This document shows, piece after piece, positions 22,490 through 33,879 of a DNA stretch of 64,000 nucleotides. The stretch spans positions 2,266,501 through 2,330,500 of the forward strand of contig JBBBDQ010000347.1 of NCBI GenBank assembly GCA_037127315.1, written 5' to 3'. The notes below the pieces were generated by a model that did not search any database, was not told the DNA's origin, and saw only the letters and a list, made by a program, of their open reading frames with translations. A program made the position numbers and the translations under genes. Within the stretch, counting starts at the first letter, position 1, and each line of letters opens with the position of its first letter. The DNA is from Ascarosepion bandense. Its lineage: Eukaryota; Mollusca; Cephalopoda; Sepiida; Sepiidae.

Positions 22490-22545
<56 letters not shown>
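22168..22545. repeat. Composite (GATA)n array 1 with 13-bp spacers
   Basis: Blocks of GATA are separated by spacers such as TATGAACAGGCTCG and TATGAACAGGCAG, five to six times. The same ATGAACAGGCT spacer occurs in the arrays at 22596-22936 and 62267-63143. Confidence 0.95.
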
Positions 22546-22547
<2 letters not shown>

Positions 22548-22548
<1 letters not shown>

Positions 22549-22590
22549 AAATAGGTGGCATATCAACCTCTATGAGTTAGGTAATACCAG
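22548..22590 (+). repeat. Short relic of 5S-SINE body
   Basis: GGTGGCATATCAACCTC and GAGTTAGGTAATACC resemble the inner end of the 5S-derived element body (CGGCATATCAACACCTC at about 7018). The same 40-bp relic recurs at 22940-22982, so array plus relic was duplicated together. Confidence 0.45.
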
Positions 22591-22595
22591 GCTGT

Positions 22596-22672
<77 letters not shown>

Positions 22673-22679
22673 CAGGTAG

Positions 22680-22731
<52 letters not shown>

Positions 22732-22743
22732 TGAACAGGCTAG

Positions 22744-22787
<44 letters not shown>

Positions 22788-22797
22788 TGAACAGGCT

Positions 22798-22860
<63 letters not shown>

Positions 22861-22872
22861 TGAACAGGCTAG

Positions 22873-22936
<64 letters not shown>
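22596..22936. repeat. Composite (GATA)n array 2
   Basis: GATA blocks with TATGAACAGGCTAG-type spacers and one GCAGGTAG spacer. It begins with AGGCTGTGATAGATA, the junction that is the repeat-unit boundary in the 62-kb array, and ends in the second copy of the 5S-SINE relic. Confidence 0.95.
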
Positions 22937-22937
<1 letters not shown>

Positions 22938-22999
22938 AAACAGGTGGCATATCAACCTCTATGAGTTAGGTAATACCGAAATCTAAATATTTTGTACGT

Positions 23000-23372
23000 T
23001 TTACGAGATACTAGATGAGCAACTACGTCCCACCCTTTTACAGTGAAACCGATAAAATTTAAATGCAATTTCAACTCCAACAGCTTCTTTTCTCGCACTT
23101 CCTGCCTGTTGAATTTCCTTCCACATACTTGATTTCCAGACGGCTACAACCTCCAGGAGTTTAAATGTAAGGTCAATAAACACCTCCTAACACACTACCT
23201 CCCCCCCACATTCTCACACACTCATCCTCGGTATCCTTACACGTCTATCTCCCTCCTTCTGACATTTCCTATATCTAACCACTCTTTCTCATGACTTTCC
23301 CCTATGTAACCCCCTGCGCAATAGTGGCAGTAGAATGCCTTGCTTGGGGTGAAATGATTAATAAAATAAACA
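23000..23372 (+). pseudogene. LINE 3' end (LINE-E)
   Basis: Starts at RDTRxATxSHPFTVKPIKF, continues through SFFSRTSCLLNFLPHT and YNLQEFKCKVNKHLLTH, then the full 3' UTR to the GTGGCAGTAGAATGCC landmark and GGGGTGAAATGATTAATAAA. It is severely 5'-truncated and has only point lesions. Confidence 0.8.
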
Positions 23373-23880
23373 AAATAATACGTAATTTTACACTTTCAGG
23401 GTAAAATATTTTTCTTTTATACATATAATTTGCAGATCATAAATGTCTTGCAGGATATTGATTTTACAATATGTACTGTTGGAATAAAAAAATTATTGCT
23501 ATTATTTTCACTATAAAAATGTATTTTCATTTTTTCTTAGTGTTGTATAAATTGACATTTTGCTAAGCAAATGCATTGTTATTTACTTTGATAATGTACC
23601 GTTGATTTTAGTTTGGGATTTCATTATTTCGCCTTAGCTGGAATAATACCAGGTACTACCATGCCGAGGCGCAATGGACCACGTAACAGCAAAACTTAAG
23701 AGATTGCTGTACGCTTCTCAAAAGCTACAATCTCCTGATAAGAGGTTCTACTCTGGAATGGAGTTTATCATAATCCCTGGAACGAATCTGAAAAGAAGAA
23801 TCTTGAAAGAAGGAAGCCATCCTGGTTATATCATTAATTTTTATTCGGTTTACATGTTCTATTTTGTATAAGTGTTGCTC
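23373..23880. other. No gene recognised
   Basis: AT-rich. A 65-codon frame at 23674-23871 lacks recognisable features. The GACAATTTACCCATCGCAC sequence just after the AAAG tract (about 23950) recurs at about 46575, so part of this flank is a dispersed repeat. Confidence 0.45.
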
Positions 23881-23881
23881 G

Positions 23882-23894
23882 TAGATAGATAGAT

Positions 23895-23941
<47 letters not shown>

Positions 23942-23945
23942 AAAA
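23882..23945. repeat. (GATA)3/(AAAG)n microsatellite
   Basis: Three GATA units followed by about 13 AAAG units. Confidence 0.95.
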
Positions 23946-24239
23946 AGGTGACAATTTACCCATCGCACACTGTATATGAAAGTACTGGGAAAGGTACATG
24001 TATTCACAGAGGCATTATATAAACCTCAAGTATCTAGCCTCACATATTTAACCAATATATTCTTTTTTTAATTTTCACCCAAAAAGGCCAGAGAACGAAA
24101 AAATACATTTCAAATAATGCTCACCAAATCCAAGGCCCAATAGTCACCTTAAGTGTGTGGTATGAATAAAAGAGTAAGAGATATTAAGTGAAATTCATGA
24201 TATTGATAGGTAATAATTGACCTTTGACTTGCTTGACTT

Positions 24240-24510
24240 GCTTCCAATATGGCGCTGTTTCGTTCTTTTCAAATACTTGTCGTTCTCACTTGTTCAGTTC
24301 ATGGTATCCTTAGCTTCCTTCTGTAGAACCATCTTTCTGCAGCTTCGAGTCTTTCCTTCATCTTGGAGAAGATGACAATGAGCTTTTAGACTTCAGTGTC
24401 GCACTTTCCATCCTCTACCAGGACACTTACCAGGTATTTAAATTTCTGCAAATGTTTGATTTTAGTGTCTACGACTTGTAGTTGCCAATTTTAGGGTGCA
24501 TTTTTTTATA
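24240..24510 (-). pseudogene. RTE LINE fragment
   Basis: The minus strand matches the region between RT and the C-terminal domain of the RTE copy at 9256-10240 (equivalents of the GAGAATGAAAAGTGCGACAC and CAGAAGGATGCTGAGGATTTC sequences). It is too short and mutated for a reading frame. Confidence 0.55.
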
Positions 24511-24519
24511 CTTGGTGTA

Positions 24520-25200
24520 AGTCCCTCTCTGCATTTAGAATGCAAACTGAACATGGAATGTGGGGAAAAGTATTAAAAAATCAGTTCTAAATAAATCTCA
24601 ACCTACACAAATTCATATAATAAAATTTGGCAAAGAAATCATTTATATATATCGGACACCATAGCCGATTTCGGGAAATGAAAATAAACAGTGCAATCTT
24701 AGTTAAATGAACAATGAAGTTAATAAAAATAGGATTGTTGTTCGTTTCCTCAGTAGAATTAACTGTCAACAAGGTAATTATGTTTTAAATATTGTAAAAA
24801 CATTAACCCGGCACCAATATTTGATATGAACGTCTGCATCTGCTCTGGACTTTTTCTTTCCTGAGGCCTTCTACCTTTTGTTTTTCTTTTCTTTGCAAGT
24901 CTTTGCCAGAGATATACTCTCTTTCTATGGTAACCAACCAAACACTCTCTATCTTCGCCAAGGAAAAAATGAAATAAAAGAAAAGGAAAGAAAAAATGTA
25001 GCGACACAAACATCTTGCAAACAACACATCTGCTTCCGTTATGTGGCGGTCAGCTAGCAACAGATGCGTGAAGGAGTTTTAGTGTATGTTGAATAATAAG
25101 AGTCAAAACAATCTAGGGAGGAAAATAATAAAAAGGACCTAAACATATTATTTTCATTATTTCAGTATTGATTTCTCTGCCCTTCTTGCTCCCTCTACAC
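24520..25200. other. No gene recognised
   Basis: Open frames of about 85 codons on the minus strand (24759-25060) overlap in two frames over a T/C-rich stretch and show no domain. Considered chance. Confidence 0.45.
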
Positions 25201-25217
25201 ACACACAGACATATACA

Positions 25218-25219
<2 letters not shown>

Positions 25220-25268
<49 letters not shown>

Positions 25269-25272
25269 TATG

Positions 25273-25300
<28 letters not shown>
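25220..25300. repeat. (TA)n/(TATG)n microsatellite
   Basis: TA run with AATA and TATG interruptions. A second (TA)n lies at 25466-25515. Confidence 0.95.
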
Positions 25301-25305
<5 letters not shown>

Positions 25306-25463
25306 GTATACAAAAAGAAAAAATCATATCACAACACAGCTGTTTCAAGATAGCAATAATAAAAAGTGATCAATGCAAAAACTCGATGAGAAAAAGGTAG
25401 AGCAAAATAACATAAGGCAAAAATCTCCAACAATAACCGGGTTTCTGTATCGTCAGGCAACAT

Positions 25464-25517
<54 letters not shown>

Positions 25518-25989
25518 TTAGTTATTTTCGCAACCTAGGTTTTCAATCTTTCGGTATCTTAAGCCGATTTACAAAAACTGATTTTTCCTTTCTTCAAGCG
25601 CACGAACAGGGATCTTTACAAATGCGCGTTTGGAATTTTTAAACAACCGAAAATTTCAAAATTAGGGAGGAGTTATTTAAGGATCTTAGAATACTTTCAT
25701 TCATATTTCATTGATCCTAGTATGTATTGTGTTTATGGGTATTACTACATCTGGACATTATTTTTTTATTTTTTTATTATGTTTTCGTTCTGGTAACAAC
25801 ATAATAGCTAACATTTTCTCTTAAAACAACCTGCATATATTGCAGGTTGTTTACACGTTGTATGATTTGGGTAATTTCACTATACTCCCAGTCTCTTTTC
25901 CAGTTTCAATTTTTATTTCCACACGATCTTTCTCCAACATCCGTGGCATATATAGCAACTTTTAGAGTGTAAAATAGTTCCCCTACGAA

Positions 25990-26600
25990 AGGTCTCCAAA
26001 CATTGTTGCTCTATGTGAAACCAAACGTAACCCCACGATTCCCTACTCTGATTTCTCAATTCCCGGTTACGGTTCGCTCCTTAAAAATCTCTAATACCTA
26101 CATGCATACCCTGGAGTTTTTTTTCCACAACCATATCTCACTGACGAGGGAACTTTCTCTTGAAACCCGAGACCATTCTTACATGTGTATCCGTCTCTAG
26201 CTATTAAACCCAGTCAGCGCTCTTTTCTTTCTCCACTGCCCCCTTACTATCGTTACTGTTCTGTGCTACACATTATTTCAGATAATATAGAGAAGGCCGT
26301 TTTCGAATATATTTGTGTGCGGTGACTTCAATTCCCACCATGCCAAATGGTTTAAAAACTCTGTCATTTTTTTCTGGCAGAATTTTATAGGGCTAACAGT
26401 GCTAACTGAGATTTGTTCCGATACTTCCTTTGTGTTGTCCCTTGGAACAAAGTTTTAATCTCCCCGTTGAAGACTGCTCCTGTGAGGTTCCATCCTGGGT
26501 AAAATTCGGCATGAATATTTTCATTCCAGCTAGATAATTCCGACTTAATTCTTGTTCATTTTCTAGGTTATATCCTGTTTGCCTGGCTGTCATTGCCCAC
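25990..26600 (+). pseudogene. LINE APE-type endonuclease domain remnant
   Basis: Across frames the plus strand encodes an apurinic-endonuclease-like domain: NPTIPYSDFSIPGYGSLLKN, then HNHISLTRELSLETRDHSYM, a YRYCSVLHIISDNIEKAVFE segment and VCGDFNSHHAKWF at about 26315-26350. The GDFNSHH box carries catalytic Asp and Asn of the APE nuclease. A HGLTQL-like continuation is lost to frameshift. In the intact element this domain precedes RT and nicks the target. Its composition fits the N-terminal half of the LINE family seen repeatedly here. Confidence 0.75.
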
Positions 26601-27100
26601 ACGAATAACTTCTTACGGTATTTACATTTTTCGGACTATAGTTCTCATCTTTATTGCCATTTGTACGACGTTTCGGTCGTTGTAATCATCAGTGTCAATA
26701 AATACAATTTGAGCTGTTGAAAAATACTTGAGAAAGCCATTAACATAAAAAATTGCAATATTAACTCTGGTAAAAAAGGGTTATTAGACTTTAGGTTTAT
26801 AAGTCCCAAAAATTCATATGTTCTTGTCCTTAAGGATATAGACGTTGGTTAGTTCCTGTGACTTGACCCAAAGAGTTGTGAGTTTAATACCAGGCTACCG
26901 CATTGGTGAACAAGTAACATTCAAGGTTAGAAGGAGATAATTCATGAATTCCAATAGGGCATTACTACGCAATGGTTAAAAAAAAAGGGTTCGGTTCATA
27001 CTTCCTAGCACCTAAAAACGGCCAAAGATTACAGCGGTCGAAAGATCGTACAAATGGCAACAAAGATACGGACAATAGTCCGAATAATGTAAAAAATGTA
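26601..27100. other. No gene recognised
   Basis: Contains ACGACGTTTCGGTCG and AATCATCAG, which look like a retroelement terminal motif but do not fold as a hammerhead (see rejected items). Confidence 0.4.
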
Positions 27101-27109
27101 AATACTACC

Positions 27110-28125
27110 TCAGAAATATAGGCAATACTAAACTTCTTCCGGATTTTCAGGAGCAACGCGTCCGACAATAATAAGCGCCTTTTTGTGTCCGCTTGTAATG
27201 AATGCAAGCGTGTACTAAATGATGCTAAACTGTTGTTTGCTGATAGAATAAAGCATCGTATAGCATCTCGCAAGTTTAGTACCAAAGACTACTTCCAAAG
27301 TATGCTAAACTACTCCATCTCCCAATAGCATGGATCAGTCTAGTCTCCCTGAAAGCAAAACACTTCGCCTCCTCGGCTTAACTCTCACAACAGACATCAA
27401 ACGGAATGACTATATCTATAGATAAATCCGCTGCTAAGAAAATCGATTCTCTGTGTAAGGCTAGAAAGATTTTTCCGCCTGAAACAATACTGCAAATATA
27501 TAAATTTACCATCCGCCCATGCATTGAATATTACTGCCATATCTAGTCGGGTGCTCCTGCTATCCACCTAGGTGTCCTTGACAAAATCCAACGGAGATTC
27601 TGTACTATGATAGATGAGGACTTGGCAGCTCGGATACAGTCACTTTCTCACCGGCTCAATGTGGCTTCCCTGTGTCTCTTACAAATAATTTCACGGCTTC
27701 TGCTCCGATGAACTTAGCTCACTGGTGCCCTCTATATATAAATTTACTTCTGCCACAACATTAGCAACTAGATCCCACCATTTTACTGTGAACCCAATAA
27801 ATTGTAAACGCAAATTTTACTCCATCAGCTTCTTTTCTCGCACTTCCTACCCATGGAATTCCCTTCCATTTACTTGTTTTCCTGTCAGCTACAATCTCCA
27901 AGAATTTAAATGTAAAGTCAATAGTCAACTCCTATCTGACTAAGTTGCATCCTCTCTCTGATGCTCCTTTCTCCATCTACTCTAATCTCATCAGTATTCT
28001 CATCTTTCTCTTACCCAATTTTTGACAGCCGCTATAATCTGTCACTCTTTGTTGTAACTTTCTTCCTGTGTAACACCTGCAAAACAGTGGCAGTAAAATG
28101 CCTTGCTTGGAACGATATGATTGTA
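27110..28125 (+). pseudogene. Deleted LINE copy: linker fused to C-terminus (LINE-F)
   Basis: The endonuclease-RT linker (FFRIFRSNASDNNKRLFVSA, CNECKRVLNDAKLLFADRIK) is followed at about 27310 by the post-catalytic region (SISQ, stop, HGSVxLPESKTLRLLGLTLT). All RT motifs A to C are therefore deleted. C-terminal codons continue with stops and frameshifts to YNLQEFKCKVNSQLLSD at about 27943. The 3' UTR landmark GTGGCAGTAAAATGCC is near 28090. Confidence 0.8.
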
Positions 28126-28740
28126 AAAAAAATACAACAGCAAACCTCGATTGAATCAATTAAATGTCTTAGCATCATCAACGGACAAGGCTGAGATTAA
28201 AAGCCCGCAAATACTCTTTCAAATCCTCATTTAACTCGTCTGGAGTAGCCACACCCGGACTTTTACCGATAACTAAGGCCCAACTGAGTGATGTATATAT
28301 AAACCAATATCTAGTCTCTAAGGTTTCATAATTTCTAAGCTTGACACCCATAAGGCAAGCGGAAGTGACGGTATACCTCCCACAGTCCTAAAGTAATATG
28401 ACATTAAATTTTCTCTTGTCCTCTGCAAACTTTACATCTATTGCTTCACTGCTTCCTGTTTTCTTACTTGTTAGAGGTCTTCCTCTATAGCTTCTGTAAA
28501 TAAAAACTCTGGGCAGACCTCTGCATCTCTAATTATCAGACTCTTATCGCATTTTAGCAAGTTGTTCGAGGTTATTATCAATGCTGAAATGGTTCGTCAT
28601 CTAACATCCCACAACCTACTCTCTGACAAGCAGTATGGCTTCTGGATCGCCAGGTCTGCTGGTGATGTGCTAACAGGTATCATTGAATATATATATATAC
28701 TGATTGAGCACTCTGGAAGAATGGTAGACTTTGAAAAACA

Positions 28741-28905
28741 GTATGATACATCATAAGCTAAAAGCCTGTCTCCTTCTAGCGAATCGCCAATTTGTTCAGG
28801 CTTCATTTCTGGGTAAAAAGCAATCGGCTGTCTAACCGTACTGATGAGCCATTATACAGCAAAACAGATCTGTTTGAGGATGACTATTTACGCTCTCACA
28901 CCTTG
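28741..28905 (+). mobile_element. SINE-B copy 1, degenerate
   Basis: Shares GATACATCATAAGCTAAAAG, a damaged tRNA-like box B region (GGCTTCATTTCTGGG) and the hammerhead segment: CCGTA at 28836-28840, CTGATGA at 28841-28847, but ATACAGCAAAAC in place of the GAAAC core. It ends in ACGCTCTCACACCTTGATAA. It is tandem with copy 2; a GACTTTGAAAAACAG unit precedes both. Confidence 0.75.
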
Positions 28906-28985
28906 ATAAAGCACACTGCAAAAATGGCAGACTTTGAAAAACAGAAGCTACTCTGGCATCTACGCATCGCTCATTCAGTAATGAA

Positions 28986-29211
28986 TTAGAGCTCTCTGAT
29001 TACTGGCCTGTGATACATCATATGCTAAAAGTTTGCCTCCTTCTACCTAGCGCCCACAGCTCAGAGGTAGAATCGCCGACTGACGCCGATTCGGTCGGGT
29101 TTCAATCCTGGGTTAAAAGCAATCGGATGTCTAACCGAACTGATGAGCTGTTATACAGCAAAACAGATGACTGTTTACACTCTCACACCTTGATATATAT
29201 ATATATATACC
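28986..29211 (+). mobile_element. SINE-B copy 2 with tRNA head and (TA)n tail
   Basis: TRNA-like head with box A AGCTCAGAGGTAGAATCG (from about 29058) and box B GGGTTTCAATCCTGG (about 29097). Hammerhead region at 29135-29170: stem I strand CCGAA, core CTGATGA, stem II GCTGT-TAT-ACAGC, then AAAAC instead of GAAAC (G12 to A lesion). The 3' end is CTTGATATATATATATATA, and directly after it the interrupted LINE-G resumes with CCAGGCTCTT. The insertion therefore lies within the LINE's own TATATA. Confidence 0.85.
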
Positions 29212-29976
29212 AGGCTCTTTAAAAGAACGCCTAAGTTAAAGCTGTTGCCCCGGATATATCTAATGCAGTTGACAGGGTTTGGCATGCTGGACTTCTGCTC
29301 AGGATACAGGACTATAGGATCTATAGACGACAATTTGTCTATTCCACTGTTCCTGTATAATCGTAAAAAGGAGGTCGTTTTGAACGGTCATATTTCCCGA
29401 TTCTTTCATACGGATGAGGGCATTCCGCAAGGCTCTATCGTAGACTCCACGCTTTAACTGATCTTCCATCAATGATGCCTACATGGGAACTAATTATTCC
29501 CATGTAGGCATCTCTGCAGATAACACCAATATATTCCCGTCTCAGTAAGTAATCTGTCAAAGCTGACAAAGTTATATTTGCTACTGCTCTTGGAAAGAAC
29601 CTCAAATCTAAATCTACCGCTAAAAAGGTCGGGTCACTGTATTAGGCTAGCTATCTTTTCCCGTCTGAATGTATCTTGCGTATTTATAAATCTACCGTTC
29701 CTCCCCACATTGTCTACTAATGCCACACCTGGTTGGGTGATCCCACTATTCATCTTGGGGTTCTCGTCAAAAGTAGGATTGGCAACGTAATCGATTTAGA
29801 TTTATCTTCTCGATTTCAGTCACTTTCTCTTTATCGGGATGTGGCTTCACGCTCTATTTTATGCAAGTATTTTAAAAGTTTTTGCTCGGGGTCGCGCCCT
29901 CATGAATTTACTCATGCTACTAGATTGGCTTCTGGGTCCCACCCTTTTAACACCAAAACAATAAATGTAACAACCA

Positions 29977-30278
29977 CAGTTAAGTGCCATACGTGATACA
30001 CGTTTGAGCGATCATGTCTCGAAAGAGACATGACTGACTGGGCAGAAGATTATCCCGCAGTAGGTTGCCATTGCTTTCTGCGGTAGACTGGTTGCCGTCC
30101 AAGGCTATAGAACCCAATATGTCCTGTTGTTTAACTCTTAACTGGAAGGAATAGACGGATTAATACCTTTCCCAAGGGTATTTGCGCGTAAGTGAATGCA
30201 ATGAATTCGACTGGAATTCGAACTCGGCTTACCGATTTCTCGTTCCGAGTCGATATCCAATGCACCACAACGCGCATC
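29977..30278 (-). mobile_element. SINE-A minus copy inserted in LINE-G
   Basis: Full element from TCACGTATGGCACTTAACTG at its 3' end to the tRNA-like head (minus strand GTGGTGCATTGGATATCG for box A and GAGTTCGAATTCCAGTCG for box B). It replaces or interrupts the LINE-G codons between HPFN and SFFSR, and LINE-G continues at about 30300. Confidence 0.85.
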
Positions 30279-30362
30279 CGCCCACAACGCACATTGTACC
30301 CAAATGTTTCTTTTCTCGCATACCTCGATTTATTGGGGTGAAATGATGAAAAAAAAAATATT

Positions 30363-30842
30363 TCCCTTGTGGATACTATTAAAGATCGAATACCTAAACT
30401 TATTTCCCCTATGTATAATTACATTTCTTTTGCAAGGTAATCATTAAACTGTATTTCCATATATATATATATATAACAAACAAGTGAAAGAATACGTAAA
30501 TTAACCCCCCCTAAATCTAAGGTTCTACTATGTATCTTAACCAGACAAAATTGGCAAGTGACATGCCTAGATCTAAGTCACCCTGTCCCTTCCATAACCC
30601 AAATATTATATCTCCATGGTTACGTAATTCTAAATTTTGATTGAACAATTTTGACACACATAAATACATTTCCTTCAATTACCATTCCCTAATTTTCTAA
30701 ATAACCAGAAATTCATCTTATATTTTCAAAAATAAATCGTTTTCAATCTTTATTTTAACATATCAACTGCAGAGGAACACTTTTGGTCTGAAACATGAAC
30801 ATTTTGTGTAGTGATATTATGCTTTCATAAACCATTATAATA
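30363..30842. other. No gene recognised
   Basis: AT-rich spacer with a short (TA)n at about 30460. Confidence 0.5.
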
Positions 30843-30849
30843 ACAAAAT

Positions 30850-30850
30850 T

Positions 30851-30908
<58 letters not shown>

Positions 30909-30909
30909 G

Positions 30910-30950
<41 letters not shown>
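30850..30950. repeat. (TA)n(TG)n(TA)n compound microsatellite
   Basis: Two TA runs flank a TGTG block of about 28 bp. Confidence 0.95.
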
Positions 30951-30954
<4 letters not shown>

Positions 30955-31879
30955 ACTTATTCTAAAATGCATTGAAGGTGTTATGGTATATGTTGCTTAC
31001 GATTAATAATGCATCAAACCTAATTCAATTAATACTGCGACACTCTGGGGGTCTTAATCCATTATAAACAGAATGAAAATTAAAATCTAATTAGAAAAAA
31101 GGTGCGATTGAAGCGAAAATCAATCACCTCTCGACCAGATTGAAAGATAACTATTTTGTTTTGATCCTTTTGCTATCGTACGACTGTGAAAGCTGAACGC
31201 AACTTAGCAGCCTTGTGGAAGTGCACAAACAATTTTTCTAATCAAATTACTACCTGAGATCCACCATGGAAATCCACTGGTTCGACCTCACCATTAATCC
31301 GATAGTTTTGGACAGAATGAAAATGCAGTAAGACTGCGGGTTACATTTGTCTTACTTTTTTCTTTCCTCTCGAAATGTCCCTTTTTTATTGTGATTTAAT
31401 TGATTTAACATCTTCTTTCCTTTTCTTCTATTTTTGTACACTTTCTTTCCTTTTTTTCTCATAGTTCCTAAAACTTCTTTTTTTTTCCTTTCTTGTTTAT
31501 GTCTTTCTTTCATTATGTTTTCGTATTTCATTATATATGTTACCTTTTCTCTTCCTTTTTAATTTCTTTTTATTGTTTCTTTCTTTCTTTAATTACTTCG
31601 TCCCTTTTTCTTCATATGTCTATTTCTTTTTTATTCTGCTATTTCTTCTCTCTGTTTTTTTTCCGTTAACCCCTATATATTAATTATATTTCTCATTCTG
31701 TGTTTTTTCTTTATTTATTGTTTTCAATCTATCTTTCCTTTTTACCTTTTTTTTCCTTTCTTTTAATTTTTACACTTTATTTTGTCACTCTGCTCTACTT
31801 ATTTAATATTACATATTTCTCTTTTCATTTTTTTTTTTTACTTTTTCTTTTGTTCCTGGGCATGACAGTAAATTGCACC

Positions 31880-32395
31880 CGGCAGCAAGGCCACTAATTG
31901 GGAGATTGTGAGAAGCATGGAACCACCTCTTAATTGTTGTTGTTGTTCTCAGGGTTACTCTGGCCTGAAATGGTAGCACCTTTTAGGATCCCATCTATGG
32001 GCAAATACTTAACCCCCAAACTGGGGTCAAAATACTATGAAAGTTAAAAATGTAGACTTTTATAGAAATATATACATGAAAATAAACTTTTATAGGAAAA
32101 TATACATTTTTGAAGGAAAAATATTACCTACAATACAATTTTGAAGAATGAAATATTACTATAAGACGCTTTTGAAAGAAATAATTATTTTCAGCAAAAC
32201 ATTAACTAAAACTAAAAGACAATTTCAGTTTTCTAAAATAAAAAAAGAATAACAAAAAAAAGAATTTCATTAAAATCTGACTAATCAACCTTCTCACTAT
32301 AACAAAACTTTAAAATAAATGTATACTTAAACCCCCACCTTTTTGGCATTAAATAACCAACAGAGGTTGGTATGCCGTTAAAACTCAAACTCAAA
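31880..32395 (-). mobile_element. 5S-SINE body, second headless minus copy
   Basis: Reverse-complement match to the body at 6895-7525, including the AACCCCCAAACTGGGGTC block, the TAGACTTTTATAG run and inner end GGTTGGTATGCCGTTAAAAC. It extends further at the 3' side (TTACTGTCATGCCC on the minus strand) and so defines that end. The 5S-like head is absent. It interrupts the T-rich tract. Confidence 0.7.
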
Positions 32396-32864
32396 ATTCT
32401 CTTTACATTTTTTTGTATTTATTTACTTTATTTTTACCTATTGCTTTTCCTCTTTCATCTTTTTTCTACTTTTCTTTGTTTCAAACTTTCGTGATAATTT
32501 ATATTTTTCTTTTCTTTATCGTCTTTCATTTTTCTTTCTTTCTACAGTTCATATTCATCTTGTATATCTCAACTTTTTTTCATAGCAGTTTTTCTTCTTT
32601 TTCTCTTACCGTTTCTTTCTTTCTTTCTTTCTTTCACTTCCTTTTTTTTGCTTCCTTTCTTCTATTTTGCCTCTTTCTCATCTTTCTCATCTTTTCTTTT
32701 TTTCGTTATGACTGCGATTCAAATTAATCTTCTATTTCGCTTTTTTCATTGTTTCTTTGATTCTTTCTTTTGTCTTTCCATTTTTCTTCAATTTAACTTT
32801 TATCTTTTTTACTTGCTTGCTTGTGATTTTATATTTTCAAATATTTTTCATGTATCTTTTTATG

Positions 32865-33250
32865 TTTATTTCTTTCATTCATCTTCATCTTGCATCTCCC
32901 TTCTTCCTTTCTTTCTTTTTTTCATGTTTTTCATGTATCTTTTTATCTTTTTTTCTTTCATTCATCTTCATCTTGCATCTCCCTTCTTCCTTTCTTTCTT
33001 TTTTTCATGTTTTTCATGTATCTTTTTATCTTTTTTTCTTTCATTCATCTTCATCTTGCATCTCCCTTCTTCCTTTCTTTCTTTTTTTCATGTTTTTCAT
33101 GTATCTTTTTATCTTTTTTTCTTTCATTCATCTTCATCTTGCATCTCCCTTCTTCCTTTCTTTCTTTTTTTCATGTTTTTCATGTATCTTTTTATCTTTT
33201 TTTCTTTCATTCATCTTCATCTCGCATCTCCCTTCTTCCTTTCTTTCTTT
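32865..33250 (+). repeat. 83-bp minisatellite, 5 units
   Basis: Units marked by TTGCATCTCCCTTCTTCC recur with their GCATCTCCC at 32892, 32975, 33058, 33141 and 33224, exactly 83 bp apart. Because 83 is not a multiple of three, all three frames encode the same Ser/Phe-rich peptide repeat. Confidence 0.95.
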
Positions 33251-33808
33251 TTTTCTTTGCACATTCTCTTTCCTGCTTTCATTCTTTCTTACTTACGTGC
33301 TTATTATATTTTTCTCTTCTGTTAATCTTTCCTTTATTCTTTATACTTTGATTCGCATTTCTATTGTATATATCATTTTTTCGTTTTCTTTATTTTATTT
33401 TCTTCTTTCTTTCTTTTTCCTTTCTTGCTTCCTCCATCGTTTCTTTTTGTTTTCATTTCTTCTTTCTTGCTTTCTTTTTTGACTTTCCCTCTTTTCCGTC
33501 TTTCGTTTTTTTACTCTGTTCACATTCTTCTTGTGTCTTCCTTTTTCTTTCGTTCTTTATTTTCTTTTGCCTAAATGTCCACTTGCATTTCTTATTTCTT
33601 TTTCTTTCATAACATTAATCCTTCTTTTTTCTGTTCTTTTTTTCCTACATTTACTATTTTTTTCCTTTACTATTAAATATTTTCCTTCGTCTATTTTCCC
33701 CTTTCTGTCAAAGATTTTCGTTGTCAAATTCTGCAGTTGCTTCAACAGCTCTTTCCCCTTTGGCTTTTTTTCTGGTCAGTATATTTTCCCTTTTCACCCA
33801 CATCTTAT

Positions 33809-33811
<3 letters not shown>

Positions 33812-33848
<37 letters not shown>

Positions 33849-33875
33849 TCTCGCTCTCTCGCTCTCTCTCTATAT
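33812..33875. repeat. (CT)n(CA)n(CT)n microsatellite
   Basis: Compound dinucleotide run ending in TATATATC. Confidence 0.95.
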
Positions 33876-33879
33876 ATAT

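Larger units (their letters stand above)
28190..30362 (+). pseudogene. LINE copy interrupted by SINEs (LINE-G)
   Basis: One LINE in three pieces. 28190-28703 carries the RT N-terminal part with frameshifts (ASGSDGIPPTVLK-like, then FEVIINAEMVRHLTSHNLLS and DKQYGFWIARSAGDVLTGII). 29212-29970 resumes at the next codons (YxQAL, then AVDRVWHAGLL-like motif A, GIPQGSIVDSTL as motif B, damaged YADDT, and IGNVIDLDLSSRFQSL). 30300-30362 is the 3' end (TTTCTTTTCTCGC, GGGGTGAAATGATG, A10). SINE-B copies separate pieces 1 and 2, and a SINE-A copy separates 2 and 3. Multiple stops. Confidence 0.8.
31330..33720 (+). repeat. T/C-rich low-complexity region
   Basis: Long polypyrimidine-biased tract on the plus strand with TTTC, TTTCTTTC and T-run motifs. 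It generates long Phe/Ser/Leu-rich open frames in several frames at once (for example 32648-33325 and 32757-33482). Overlap of frames and lack of any domain show that these are compositional artefacts. Confidence 0.85.

Noticed and set aside
22168..22936. GATA blocks with spacers considered as CRISPR-like
   Set aside because: The repeated part is a microsatellite and the spacers are near-identical, the reverse of a CRISPR array.
24759..25060. Two overlapping minus-strand frames of about 85 codons
   Set aside because: Same DNA open in two frames, no recognised motif.
26640..26700. Minus-strand CTGATGATT and CCGAAACGTCG resembling a hammerhead core
   Set aside because: The bases next to CTGATGA and GAAA cannot close stem II (T against C), and no stem I or III partners were found. 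More likely a terminal motif of another retroelement.
32648..33482. Long Phe/Ser-rich open frames (225 and 241 codons)
   Set aside because: Products of the T/C-rich tract and the 83-bp minisatellite, open in several frames at once.
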